Source: Alphaproteobacteria bacterium
GTDB lineage: Bacteria > Pseudomonadota > Alphaproteobacteria > Rickettsiales > JAFLCR01
NCBI GenBank assembly: GCA_017302755.1
Contig: JAFLCR010000033.1
Location: 1-14,370, forward strand
DNA length: 14,370 nt
Reading direction: 5' to 3'
Below the pieces are notes generated by a model. That model worked only from the letters and a program-made list of their open reading frames with translations. It ran no database searches and had not been told where the DNA came from. Shown here one piece after another: positions 1 to 7,317 of this stretch; the first letter of the stretch is position 1; each line of letters opens with the position of its first letter. Both the position numbers and the translations under genes were made by a program.

Positions 1-430
1 GGGTGGTAGCCTTAAGTACATAGGCTTCCCTTTCGCCTAATTCTGCACGGATTTGATCAGCAAGCTCTGGGGTGTAGTGCTTAGTATAAACACCCTGTGC
101 AGGGGCCATGGAAGATTGCGTGCCTGTAAGCCATGCATACATGGCCTTATTTTCATAAGGACCGTCTAGTCCGGTTGATCCATCACAAAAGACGGTGTCA
201 GGGGAGCTCATTTGATGGCGCATAGAATTTTGCGCGTTATCAGACATGCTTGCGAAATTTGGAATACCCAGTTCACGCAGATCCTCATGAATGAGAGTGC
301 GCATCGGCCGCATACCTCTGATGGAATCAAATCCGCTAAAGTGACTATTGGCGGATGCTCCAAGTTCTAGAATTACAGGCCCGTCCGCAGTGAGCTTTAT
401 GTCGCAAATAAATGAAGTTACCTTGCTCAT
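1..430 (-). CDS. Probable ATP-grasp-like protein, N-terminal part (cut by window edge)
   Basis: An open frame runs from an ATG at 430 to the left edge without a stop, giving 143 residues. A GGAT element about 6-9 nt before the ATG could be the ribosome binding site. Near the N terminus the pattern ICDIKLTADGPVILELG resembles the start of uncharacterised ATP-grasp proteins, where a substrate-defining segment comes before the nucleotide fold. Near the cut edge (about residues 119-141) YTPELADQI is followed by a short spacer and AYVLKAT, which looks like the start of an ATP-grasp domain whose lysine binds ATP phosphate. The glycine-rich loop and metal ligands would lie outside the window, so the family call is tentative. 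The gene is downstream of glnD on the same strand, separated by 94 AT-rich bases, and is visibly less G+C rich than most of the window. The existence of a coding region is much surer than its function. Confidence 0.55.
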   Translation of the reverse strand, partial: MSKVTSFICDIKLTADGPVILELGASANSHFSGFDSIRGMRPMRTLIHEDLRELGIPNFASMSDNAQNSMRHQMSSPDTVFCDGSTGLDGPYENKAMYAWLTGTQSSMAPAQGVYTKHYTPELADQIRAELGEREAYVLKATT

Positions 431-524
431 AGCAGGATCCAAGTAAATTATATTAGTTTAATATATCAAGGAAATCGTTTAACTAAAATTAATTAATATC
501 GCCTTCAAAAAACTGTAAAATATG

Positions 525-3296
525 TCAAATGCAGGTAATGATCTTATTTTTAATCATTTCTATCTCGGCATTGGGGATTTTTTCTCCTTTGTTTTCATTT
601 ACATAAAAAACATCGACAGCTCGTTCGCCATAAGTGCTGACATGTGCCGAGGAGAGAGTTAATCCAGCGCGGGCCAACGCGGTCACCACGGTCGCCAGGA
701 ATCCCTTGCGGTCGCGGCCGCGCACTTCGATGAGCGTGTGGAATTCGCTCGCCTGGTTGTCGATCATCACCGACGGCGCCACCGCGAACGCTTTGACGCG
801 CGCGGGCAGGGGGGCCATGAAACGCGCCGTATCGGGAAGTCCGGAATCCTTCGCGGCGTCGCGCAAACCCTGCTCCAGGCGCTGCCGCTTCTCCGGGTCG
901 GTGACGGGCCCGCCGAGCGCGTCCTGCACCCAGAAACTGCCGACCTCCATGCCGTCCTTCAGCCGGTGCGCCGACGCGCCAGTGATCGACACGCCCTGCT
1001 TTGTAAGTGCTGCTGCCATGCGTGCGAAGAGGCTTGCTGAACTCGGCGCCGCGATTAGCACGCGCGACGCGGCGCGCGCCGGCGCGGCCTCGATGTCGCA
1101 GGCGAAACCGGTTTTCGCCTCTTCGCGGCGCAGCCTCGCCAGCACCCCGTGGGTTTCCTGGTCGAAGGCGAGCCAGTAGGAAGGCGTGCTGCTGGCGATG
1201 AAGGTTTCGATCTCCGCCTTCTTCCAATCCCCAAGCTGCTCGCGCAGCTGCCCGGTGATATGGGCGAGCCTGCCGCGCGTGATATCCTCGCGCTCGGCGG
1301 TGGAGAGCGCGCCGGTGAGCGCTTCTTCCGCGCGGGCGTAAAGCTCGCGCAGGAGCACGGCTTTCCAGTCGTTCCACGTGTTCGGCGACACGGCGCGGAT
1401 GTCGGCGACGGTGAGAATCAGCAGCAGCCTCAGGCGCTCCACCGACTGCACCTTCTCCACGAAATCCTGAATCGTCTTCGGGTCGCCGAGGTCGCGCTGG
1501 AACGCCGTATGGCTCATCAGCAGATGCCAGCGGATGAGCCAGCTCGCGGTTTCGGTTTCAAGCTTGCTGAGGCCCAGGCGCGGCCCCAGCTTTTCGGCGA
1601 GCTTCGCGCCGAGAATCGAATGATCGCCGGGCTTGCCCTTGGTGATGTCGTGCAGCAGCAGCGCCACGTAGAGCGCGTGGCGCAGGTTGATCTGCTTGAT
1701 GGCGCGGCTCGCCACCGGAAGCTCCTTGGTGAGTTCCTGGTTCTCGATGCGGCTTAGGATGCCGACCGCGATTAGCGTATGCTCGTCCACCGTGTGCACG
1801 TGATACATGTTGAACTGCATGCGCCCCACCGCGTGCGCGAAATCGGGAATGAATTTGCCGAGCACGCCCGCTTCGTTCATGAGGCGCAGCGTCCTGTCCG
1901 GCTTGTGGCCGGTGAGGATGTCGAGGAACATCTGGTTGGCCTGCTTATCGCGCCGAAGCGTCGGCCCGACGAGCGAGAGGTTGCGCGCCATCAGCGTCAT
2001 CGCGTGCGGGTGCATGTCGAGGTGATGCTCCTGCGCGAGCTTGAACAGCGAGATCATCTTGAGCGGCTGGCGCTTGAGCTCGTCGCTGTCGGCCACGTCA
2101 AGCCGGTCGCCACGCACGAAAAAACCCGGAAAAAGCCACGGCAGCGAGGGCAGGGGCATCAGTCCGAAATGGCTGCGCCGTCCGTATTTCTGCTCCAGCG
2201 CCGCGCTCATGCGCCGCGTCAGATGGCCGATCTCGCGCGCGTAGAGGAAATAGCGGCGCATCATTTTCTCCACGCCGCGGTTGCGCGCGTCATCCTTGTA
2301 GCCGAGCAAGGTGGCGATCTGCGGCTGCCAGTCGAAACTGAGCCTGTCCTCCATCCTGCCCGCCAGCAGATGCAGCGCCGTGCGAAGCGTCAGCAGAAAA
2401 CGATGCGCCGCCTCAAACCCCGCCACGTCGCGCGCGGTGAACACGTCCTGTTTGCCCAGCCCCGCCGCGCTGCCTGCGCCATAGCAATGCCGCGCCAGCC
2501 AGAGCAGCGTGTGCAGATCGCGGAGTCCCCCTTTGCCTTCCTTCAATTGCGGCTCCAGCATGTAGCGGCTGTCGCCGTAACGCTCCAGGCGGCGCTCACG
2601 TTCTTCCAGCTTCGCTTCGAGGAATTCCGACTCGCCCCACATCACGGCGCGGTGCTGGAATTTTTCCTGAAACTGCTGCTCGAGAAATATATTCCCCGCG
2701 ATAAGCCTGCTTTCGAGCGCGGCGGTGCGGATCGTGAAATCCTTGCGCGCCAGCATGACGGCGTCCTCCAGCGGACGCACGGCGTGGCCCACCTTGAGGC
2801 CCATATCCCACAGCAAGGTCAGGAAATCCTGCGCGAAGGCCTCGACGGTGGCCGAATCGTGCCGCCAGTCCGGATCATCGCAGAGAAAGAGAATATCGAG
2901 GTCGGAGTAAGGGCATAGCTCGCCGCGCCCATAGCCGCCGGTGGCGATCAACGCCATCCGTGTCGTGGCCTCGAGCGGGTGCAGATGGGTCAGAAACTTG
3001 AACATCGCCGCCAGCAGATGGTCGAGGCACCAGGCGTGGTGCTGGGCATAGACGAGCCCGTCCGGCTTCTGCATGAAACGCTGGCGCAGGGTTTCCCGGA
3101 ACTGGCCGAGCGCCTCCTTGCAGACGGCCAGAAGCGCCGCGCGGCAGGCGGAAAGATCCCCCCTTCCTGCGCGCAAGGCGGCGATTTTCCGTGAGAAACC
3201 GGCGGCGTCGAACAGCTCGGCGGCATGTTTTGGCTTGGGCAGCATGGGCGCAGGATACAGGAAAAACGGCGCCTGCGCATCTGCGGCACATGACAA
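525..3296 (-). CDS. glnD: Bifunctional [protein-PII] uridylyltransferase / uridylyl-removing enzyme
   Basis: GlnD senses glutamine and attaches or removes UMP on PII proteins (GlnB/GlnK), which sets glutamine synthetase activity and nitrogen gene expression in the cytoplasm. At 923 aa it has the normal family length and domain order. The nucleotidyltransferase motif GGYGRGEL is at 120-127 with SDLDILFL at 131-138 (catalytic D132 and D134). The PII-uridylyltransferase linker includes KEGKGGLRDLH (252-262). The HD hydrolase domain shows HTVDEHT at 501-507 and LLHDITKG at 547-554 (H549, D550). Two ACT domains cover about 743-820 and 852-923. The start is uncertain: 3296 is a TTG without a clear ribosome binding site, and the next in-frame ATG is at 3245 (906 aa), also without one. 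The last 24 or so codons (about 525-600) are far more AT-rich than the rest of the gene, although the ACT pattern continues through them. It is divergent from the transporter gene. Confidence 0.96.
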   Translation of the reverse strand: MSCAADAQAPFFLYPAPMLPKPKHAAELFDAAGFSRKIAALRAGRGDLSACRAALLAVCKEALGQFRETLRQRFMQKPDGLVYAQHHAWCLDHLLAAMFKFLTHLHPLEATTRMALIATGGYGRGELCPYSDLDILFLCDDPDWRHDSATVEAFAQDFLTLLWDMGLKVGHAVRPLEDAVMLARKDFTIRTAALESRLIAGNIFLEQQFQEKFQHRAVMWGESEFLEAKLEERERRLERYGDSRYMLEPQLKEGKGGLRDLHTLLWLARHCYGAGSAAGLGKQDVFTARDVAGFEAAHRFLLTLRTALHLLAGRMEDRLSFDWQPQIATLLGYKDDARNRGVEKMMRRYFLYAREIGHLTRRMSAALEQKYGRRSHFGLMPLPSLPWLFPGFFVRGDRLDVADSDELKRQPLKMISLFKLAQEHHLDMHPHAMTLMARNLSLVGPTLRRDKQANQMFLDILTGHKPDRTLRLMNEAGVLGKFIPDFAHAVGRMQFNMYHVHTVDEHTLIAVGILSRIENQELTKELPVASRAIKQINLRHALYVALLLHDITKGKPGDHSILGAKLAEKLGPRLGLSKLETETASWLIRWHLLMSHTAFQRDLGDPKTIQDFVEKVQSVERLRLLLILTVADIRAVSPNTWNDWKAVLLRELYARAEEALTGALSTAEREDITRGRLAHITGQLREQLGDWKKAEIETFIASSTPSYWLAFDQETHGVLARLRREEAKTGFACDIEAAPARAASRVLIAAPSSASLFARMAAALTKQGVSITGASAHRLKDGMEVGSFWVQDALGGPVTDPEKRQRLEQGLRDAAKDSGLPDTARFMAPLPARVKAFAVAPSVMIDNQASEFHTLIEVRGRDRKGFLATVVTALARAGLTLSSAHVSTYGERAVDVFYVNENKGEKIPNAEIEMIKNKIITCI

Positions 3297-3346
3297 CCCG
3301 GCGGTGGCGGGCTATAGAAGGGATATTCTTTTGTCATAGAGCCGCT

Positions 3347-4243
3347 TTGTCCTTCGCGCTTACCTCACCGATCCGCTCCCGCGCCGTCACCGGCATGATG
3401 CTGATGTGCGCCAGCATGCTCTGTTTTTCGATCATGAACACGGCGATCCGCTATACCTCGGCGGAAGTTCCCTCCTTCCTCATGGTGTTCTGGCGCAATG
3501 TCTGGGGGGTGGTCATCCTGCTGCCCTGGCTGCTGCATGCAGGGGTGAAAGGGCTGCACACCACGCGCTATCGCGCCCATCTGGTGCGCGCCGCCTGCGG
3601 CGTGATTGCTATGGAGCTTTGGTTTTACGCGCTGTTCCTGTTGCCGGTGGCGGAGGCGGTGGCGCTCAGCTTCATCACGCCGATCTTCGTGACCATCGGC
3701 GCCAGCCTGATTCTGCATGAGAAAGTGGGCAGGGGAACCTGGCTCGCCGTGGCGCTCGGCTTCATCGGCGTGCTGATCATCGCCCGTCCCGGCACGGCGG
3801 TGTTCGGGCCGGGCGCGGTGTTCGTGCTGTGCTCCTCCTGCGCGATGGCAACCTCCGGCCTGCTGGTGAAAGCCCTTTCGCGCACCGAATCGGCGCCACG
3901 CACCGTGTTTTACATGAACGCCAACATGATGGTGATTTCCGCGCCGCTGGCATACATGTACTGGCAGCCGGTTTCCTGGGAGATGCAGGGCATGCTGCTC
4001 ATCGTGGCGGTGTCATCCTCTGCGGCGCATTTCTGCATGATAGGGGCGTTTAAATTCGCGGATGTGAAAACCGTCATCCCCTTCGACTTCACCCGCCTTG
4101 TATTCACCGCGATCCTCGCCTATCTGGTATTCGGCGAGGTGCTTGATTTCTGGACGGCCATCGGTGCCGCCATCATCATGGCAGGCTCGATCTACGCCGG
4201 ACGGCGCGAGGCGCGGCTGGAAAAAGAAATAGCGAATGGCTGA
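3347..4243 (+). CDS. DMT superfamily (EamA) inner-membrane transporter
   Basis: This predicted inner-membrane carrier has about ten hydrophobic segments arranged as two EamA repeats. In the first repeat, FITPIFVTIGASLILHEKV is followed by a helix ending GVLIIARPG. In the second, FDFTRLVFTAILAYLVFGEV is followed by IGAAIIMAGSIYAGRRE. Both are typical of drug/metabolite exporters of the RhaT/EamA type, which usually expel small metabolites or amino acid derivatives. The substrate cannot be read from sequence. The frame is open from 3191, but that part overlaps glnD and is not transporter-like. I chose the TTG at 3347 (298 aa) because a weak TAGAG lies 5 nt before it and it leaves a short cytoplasmic lead before helix 1. 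ATG 3395 or 3398, just before the first helix, are alternatives. The stop overlaps the start of msrB by 8 nt, so the two are probably co-transcribed. Confidence 0.88.
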   Translation: MSFALTSPIRSRAVTGMMLMCASMLCFSIMNTAIRYTSAEVPSFLMVFWRNVWGVVILLPWLLHAGVKGLHTTRYRAHLVRAACGVIAMELWFYALFLLPVAEAVALSFITPIFVTIGASLILHEKVGRGTWLAVALGFIGVLIIARPGTAVFGPGAVFVLCSSCAMATSGLLVKALSRTESAPRTVFYMNANMMVISAPLAYMYWQPVSWEMQGMLLIVAVSSSAAHFCMIGAFKFADVKTVIPFDFTRLVFTAILAYLVFGEVLDFWTAIGAAIIMAGSIYAGRREARLEKEIANG

Positions 4244-4637
4244 CAAGAAAATCATCAAGCAGGATCAGGAGTGGAAAGCCGAACTATCCCCGGAGCAGTA
4301 TTACGTCTGCCGCCTGGGTGGCACGGAACCTCCGTTCAGCGGCAAGTATGCCGACCACAAGGAAGAGGGCTCCTATGCGTGCGCCGCCTGTGGCGTGGAT
4401 TTGTTCACGTCATACGCCAAGTACGATTCCGGCTCCGGCTGGCCGAGCTTTTTTCAGCCCGCATCTGTTGATGCGCTGGAGGAGAGGGAGGATAAGAGCC
4501 ACGGCATGCGCCGCATCGAAATCCGCTGCGCGCGTTGCGAGGCGCATCTTGGCCATGTATTTCCCGATGGGCCGAAGCCGACAGGGCTGCGTTACTGCAT
4601 CAATTCCGTAAGTTTAAATTTTCATAAAAAACAATAG
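4236..4637 (+). CDS. msrB: Peptide-methionine (R)-S-oxide reductase
   Basis: MsrB reduces the R epimer of methionine sulfoxide in oxidised proteins, repairing damage with thioredoxin as usual electron donor. The 133-aa product is full length for a stand-alone MsrB. It shows the two zinc-binding CxxC pairs (C49/C52 and C98/C101), the GSGWPSF motif at 66-72, the GHVFPDGP motif at 106-113 and the catalytic cysteine C121 in RYCINS. No signal peptide is evident, so it should be cytoplasmic. The ATG overlaps the end of the transporter gene by 8 nt, which points to translational coupling. A complex dyad-containing gap follows, and I see no classical terminator with a T-run. Confidence 0.97.
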   Translation: MADKKIIKQDQEWKAELSPEQYYVCRLGGTEPPFSGKYADHKEEGSYACAACGVDLFTSYAKYDSGSGWPSFFQPASVDALEEREDKSHGMRRIEIRCARCEAHLGHVFPDGPKPTGLRYCINSVSLNFHKKQ

Positions 4638-4664
4638 AATACTAGGGTAATGCCGCTCTCGCAT

Positions 4665-4689
4665 GCAAATGATAATAAATATCATTTGC
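4665..4689. promoter_or_regulatory. Putative Fur-family operator (dyad GCAAATGATA-N5-TATCATTTGC)
   Basis: A perfect 10-bp inverted repeat (4665-4674 and 4680-4689) is centred on 4677. Its core at 4670-4684, TGATAATAAATATCA, matches the classical 7-1-7 Fur consensus TGATAATNATTATCA at 13 of 14 defined positions and shares the same centre. The right arm overlaps the proposed -35 element at 4686-4691, the place expected for repression. Fur represses iron-uptake and iron-stress genes when ferrous iron is ample. In alphaproteobacteria the site could instead serve a relative such as Mur or Irr. As RNA it could fold, but no T-run follows, so a terminator is less likely. Confidence 0.55.
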
Positions 4690-4714
4690 GAGTGATTCGC
4701 AGAATCACTATAGA
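4686..4714 (+). promoter_or_regulatory. Putative sigma-70 promoter for the 4745-8709 cluster
   Basis: TTGCGA (4686-4691) and TATAGA (4709-4714) each match 4 of 6 consensus bases and are separated by exactly 17 nt. Transcription would start near 4721, giving a leader of about 24 nt that holds the ribosome binding site AGGTG (4736-4740) and the ATG at 4745. The fit of spacing, Fur-like site, ribosome binding site and start supports the call, but neither hexamer is strong. Confidence 0.45.
4691..4709. promoter_or_regulatory. Palindromic candidate operator in the promoter spacer
   Basis: AGTGATTC (4691-4698), GCA, GAATCACT (4702-4709) is a perfect 8-bp dyad. It fills the whole spacer between the proposed -35 and -10 elements, as many repressor or MerR-type activator sites do. 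Its centre (4700) is 23 nt, about two helical turns, from the centre of the Fur-like dyad. Its outer TGAT...ATCA agrees with a Fur half-site pattern, but only 9 of 14 positions match overall, so it may be a weak second Fur site or a different regulator's operator. Confidence 0.4.
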
Positions 4715-4744
4715 ACATGACATCCACTCTCTGTCAGGTGTGTC

Positions 4745-7282
4745 ATGACAACACTCGATACTTTTATGCAGGAACAGGCCGATGAAGGCGGCAACAGCCG
4801 CTTCCAGGGGCGCATTCATTACGAGCAGTTTTCCCGCGCCCAGGCGTTGCAGGCGTTACTGGCCGTTTACATGGCTCAGGGCGGAAATGTTGACGAACGT
4901 CTCGATCACTTCCTCGGCGTGGCGCGTGGCGCGGCGCTGCCGGCGCTGGACGGCGCGGCGCAGGATGCGCTCGATCTGGAAATCGAACTGGAAGAAGCCG
5001 AGGCGGAATACAGCCTCGTCCTCAGCCTCATGGAGGCCGAGGAAGCGGCACTGGAAGAAGAATGCGCCCGCCTGGAGGAAGAGGGGCTGGCCCATGTGGC
5101 TTACCTGCGTGAACGCCAGCAACAGCTTCGTCGCGAGCGCGAGCAGCTTCAGGCGCGTTTTGAAGAGCGTCAGCAGCAGCTGAGTCATCTGGTGCAGCAA
5201 TCGCTGCTGCGCCAGATGACCGAACTGCAGCAACGCATGGCCAAGGAAGTTGATCCTATGGCGCAGGGCCAGCAAGCCGGCCAGCACGCTTCACGCGAAC
5301 AGGGCGCCGCCCTGCCGCAGGTGCAGATTCAGAGTCGTGAGTTTCAACAATCCCATCAGCAGATGCGCCGCGCCGGGCAGGAAGAAGGCCTCAACGCCCA
5401 GCCGCAAAAGCAACAGGAAGTTTCCAGGCAGGCGGATCGGAAGCAACCCGCTCAAGAGCACGCATCCGTTGCCTCCCGCATGCCCGGCAAGGATCTGCAG
5501 CAACAGCGCGCGCCGCAGGAAGCGGGCATGGAGGCAAACCGCCAGGCGCCGCTAACTCGCTTCAAAGAGGTCAGCAACGTTACCGTGCTTCACCAGCGCG
5601 CGCCCATGGAACAGGCATCCCGCCTGCAGCCGGGCAGGGAGGCGCAGCTTGCCGCGCAACAGCAGCGGCCCGCCCAGGATACGGCCCAGAATTCGCAACG
5701 CCAGCAGCAGCGCCAGCCGGAACCCGGCATCCAGCAGCAGTCACAGCAGCGTTTCCAGTCCATGCAGCGCGAACTAGGCCAGCTTCAGGAACGCATGCTA
5801 GCCACCCAGAAGCGCATGGAAGGCACGCTTCAGAACCGCCATATGCACAACGCGATCACGGCAGCGCAGCGCGAGATGGACGCCACTCAGCGCCGCGGCC
5901 GCGATAACGATCCGCACCAGGCGGTACAGCGCGAAGCGCAGCGACTGACGCAGCAAAGCCGCGCGAACGAGCTGCAGCAATCGCGCATGAACCAGGCGCA
6001 GGAACAGCTTCGCAACGTGCAGGAACGCATCCAGCGCCTGCAGACCCTGCAGAATCAGAACACGCAGGGCCAGAACGCGGAACGCGGTGCCCGCGATGCC
6101 GAGCGCCTTTCTCGCCTGCAGGGCATCGAGGCGCGGCTTTCGCAACGCCTCGCGAGCATGGAAATCCAGTCCATCCGCATGCAGCAGACGCAGCAGAGCA
6201 TGCGCCAGGCACAGGAGCGGACGAATCAACCGCGCCCCGGCGACGAAGCCGCAAGGCTGCAACAGATGCAGCGCGCCCAGCAACGTCCGCGCGGCGATGA
6301 ATCTGCGCTTCAGATACAGCGTGATCTGCAACAACGCCAAGGGCAGAACGCGCAGCAGGCAGCCGTGGAATCCGGCAAAATCATCCAGATCAGCGCCTAC
6401 CTGAACCGCCAGAACGCAGCCACGCAGAATCCCGGTGAGCAGGCGGCAGCTACTTCCCGCATTCCGCAATTGATCTCCTTCATGGATGCCGTCCAGCGCC
6501 GTTTCCCGACATTGCCTTTCCCCGGCACGGTCACGCAATTTTCCGGGCTGACGGATAAGGAAGCTGGCCTGCGCGCGCTGGAATCCATCACGCTGCGTCC
6601 CCAGCTCGCCGTGGAGACGGGGCGTACAGTGACGCAGTGGAGCGGGCTGGACGATAAGGAAACCGGGCTGCGCGCCCTGGAGGCCATGCAGCACCGCATG
6701 GATCGGCAGACGCATTACGAGAAGCCGCAGGAATACCGTCCGGAGCAGAGCTTAGCTGCCGCGAAACCGGAAACAAAGCCCTCCTTCGAAGTCGGCAAAA
6801 GTGGCTGCCATCCCTGCCACGGGCCGTGCGGCGGCTGCGGCAGTAAGGCGGAAACGGTAAGCAGCCAGGTGCAAAGCGGGTTCACCACGGCTAATCCGCC
6901 AGCCTACACACCCTACACGCCACCTGTAACCCCGTTCCTGGATTCGGCGCCGTCTTATGCCGCGGTGCAGCCTGTAGTGAACTATAATCAGCTCGACCCT
7001 AATGCACGTGGTCTTTTCAACGCAGGCACGATTAATCTTGGACAAATAGCAAGTCAGATTCCCGCCATCCTGGCCAGTTCGCAACCGGAAACGAACCAGA
7101 TTCTTGCTGCTCAAGCCCAGCAGCAGGCCAATACTGCTGCCGTGGCGGGTGGGGTGGTGAGTGGCACCAATGGGATGGTGATCGGAGGGCTTCCTCTCGA
7201 TGCCAATGCTAGAACCGTCAATCTTCATGAAATGCGGGCAGTGCAGCAGGGGCAGAGCGCCGCCGCAGGTATGTTGGCGTAG
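4745..7282 (+). CDS. Gln-rich coiled-coil protein with a Cys cluster, unknown function
   Basis: I do not recognise this 845-aa protein. Residues 1-70 look globular. About 75-170 is a Glu/Gln/Arg/Leu-rich coiled coil. About 170-545 is extremely rich in Gln, Arg, Ala and Met, with many runs of two or three Gln, suggesting long coiled coil or disorder. A 19-residue unit occurs twice (595-613 and 628-646; 16 of 19 identical) at a 33-residue period, with core SGLxDKExGLRALE. A cluster CHPCHGPCGGC (C688, C691, C695, C698, with H689 and H692) could bind metal or form disulfides. The Pro/Tyr/Ala-rich C terminus shows no motif I know. No signal peptide or membrane helix is seen, so a cytoplasmic scaffold or filament-like role is possible but unproven. 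The ATG has AGGTG 4 nt upstream. Gene 7318 follows after 35 nt. Long Gln-rich regions produce misleading matches, so any functional call should rest on the N and C terminal parts. Confidence 0.85.
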   Translation: MTTLDTFMQEQADEGGNSRFQGRIHYEQFSRAQALQALLAVYMAQGGNVDERLDHFLGVARGAALPALDGAAQDALDLEIELEEAEAEYSLVLSLMEAEEAALEEECARLEEEGLAHVAYLRERQQQLRREREQLQARFEERQQQLSHLVQQSLLRQMTELQQRMAKEVDPMAQGQQAGQHASREQGAALPQVQIQSREFQQSHQQMRRAGQEEGLNAQPQKQQEVSRQADRKQPAQEHASVASRMPGKDLQQQRAPQEAGMEANRQAPLTRFKEVSNVTVLHQRAPMEQASRLQPGREAQLAAQQQRPAQDTAQNSQRQQQRQPEPGIQQQSQQRFQSMQRELGQLQERMLATQKRMEGTLQNRHMHNAITAAQREMDATQRRGRDNDPHQAVQREAQRLTQQSRANELQQSRMNQAQEQLRNVQERIQRLQTLQNQNTQGQNAERGARDAERLSRLQGIEARLSQRLASMEIQSIRMQQTQQSMRQAQERTNQPRPGDEAARLQQMQRAQQRPRGDESALQIQRDLQQRQGQNAQQAAVESGKIIQISAYLNRQNAATQNPGEQAAATSRIPQLISFMDAVQRRFPTLPFPGTVTQFSGLTDKEAGLRALESITLRPQLAVETGRTVTQWSGLDDKETGLRALEAMQHRMDRQTHYEKPQEYRPEQSLAAAKPETKPSFEVGKSGCHPCHGPCGGCGSKAETVSSQVQSGFTTANPPAYTPYTPPVTPFLDSAPSYAAVQPVVNYNQLDPNARGLFNAGTINLGQIASQIPAILASSQPETNQILAAQAQQQANTAAVAGGVVSGTNGMVIGGLPLDANARTVNLHEMRAVQQGQSAAAGMLA

Positions 7283-7317
7283 TTTTTATGATTTTTTTGT
7301 TCATTTTGGAGTGAGTA

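Noticed and set aside
447..452. Perfect TATAAT on the minus strand upstream of the gene starting at 430
   Set aside because: It lies so close that transcription would begin inside the ribosome binding site, no -35 at proper spacing is seen, and the stretch is AT-rich enough for chance matches.
1779..2918. Long plus-strand open frame of 379 codons opposite glnD
   Set aside because: It is a shadow of the high-G+C glnD codon pattern: rich in Arg/His/Leu/Glu without domain motifs, while the minus strand encodes an unmistakable GlnD.
3191..3346. N-terminal extension of the transporter frame to 3191
   Set aside because: The added residues are Arg-rich, overlap glnD coding sequence and do not look like a transporter lead or signal peptide.
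4658..4709. The two tandem dyads after msrB read as a bidirectional intrinsic terminator
   Set aside because: No T-run follows either stem, and the Fur consensus match with the promoter hexamers gives a better explanation, though some role at the msrB mRNA end cannot be excluded.
4716..4750. Inverted repeat CATGACA ... TGTCATG and palindrome TGTCATGACA around the start of the Gln-rich gene, possible start-masking RNA hairpin
   Set aside because: The proposed transcription start near 4721 would exclude most of the left arm, so the hairpin would not form in that mRNA; the 10-bp palindrome is short enough to be chance.
4745..6420. Gln-rich coding region read as a DNA-level tandem repeat or phage tail tape-measure gene
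   Set aside because: CAG/CAA codons recur irregularly without a fixed period, and no phage structural genes are nearby.
5798..6715. Minus-strand open frame of 305 codons opposite the Gln-rich gene
   Set aside because: It is the complement of CAG/CGC-rich codons, giving Leu/Ala/Arg-rich nonsense; no start signal or family motif.
7258..7300. CGCC ... GGCG stem before T-runs at the end of the Gln-rich gene as a terminator
   Set aside because: The stem is only 4 bp and the next gene follows 35 nt on with a good ribosome binding site, so read-through is more likely.
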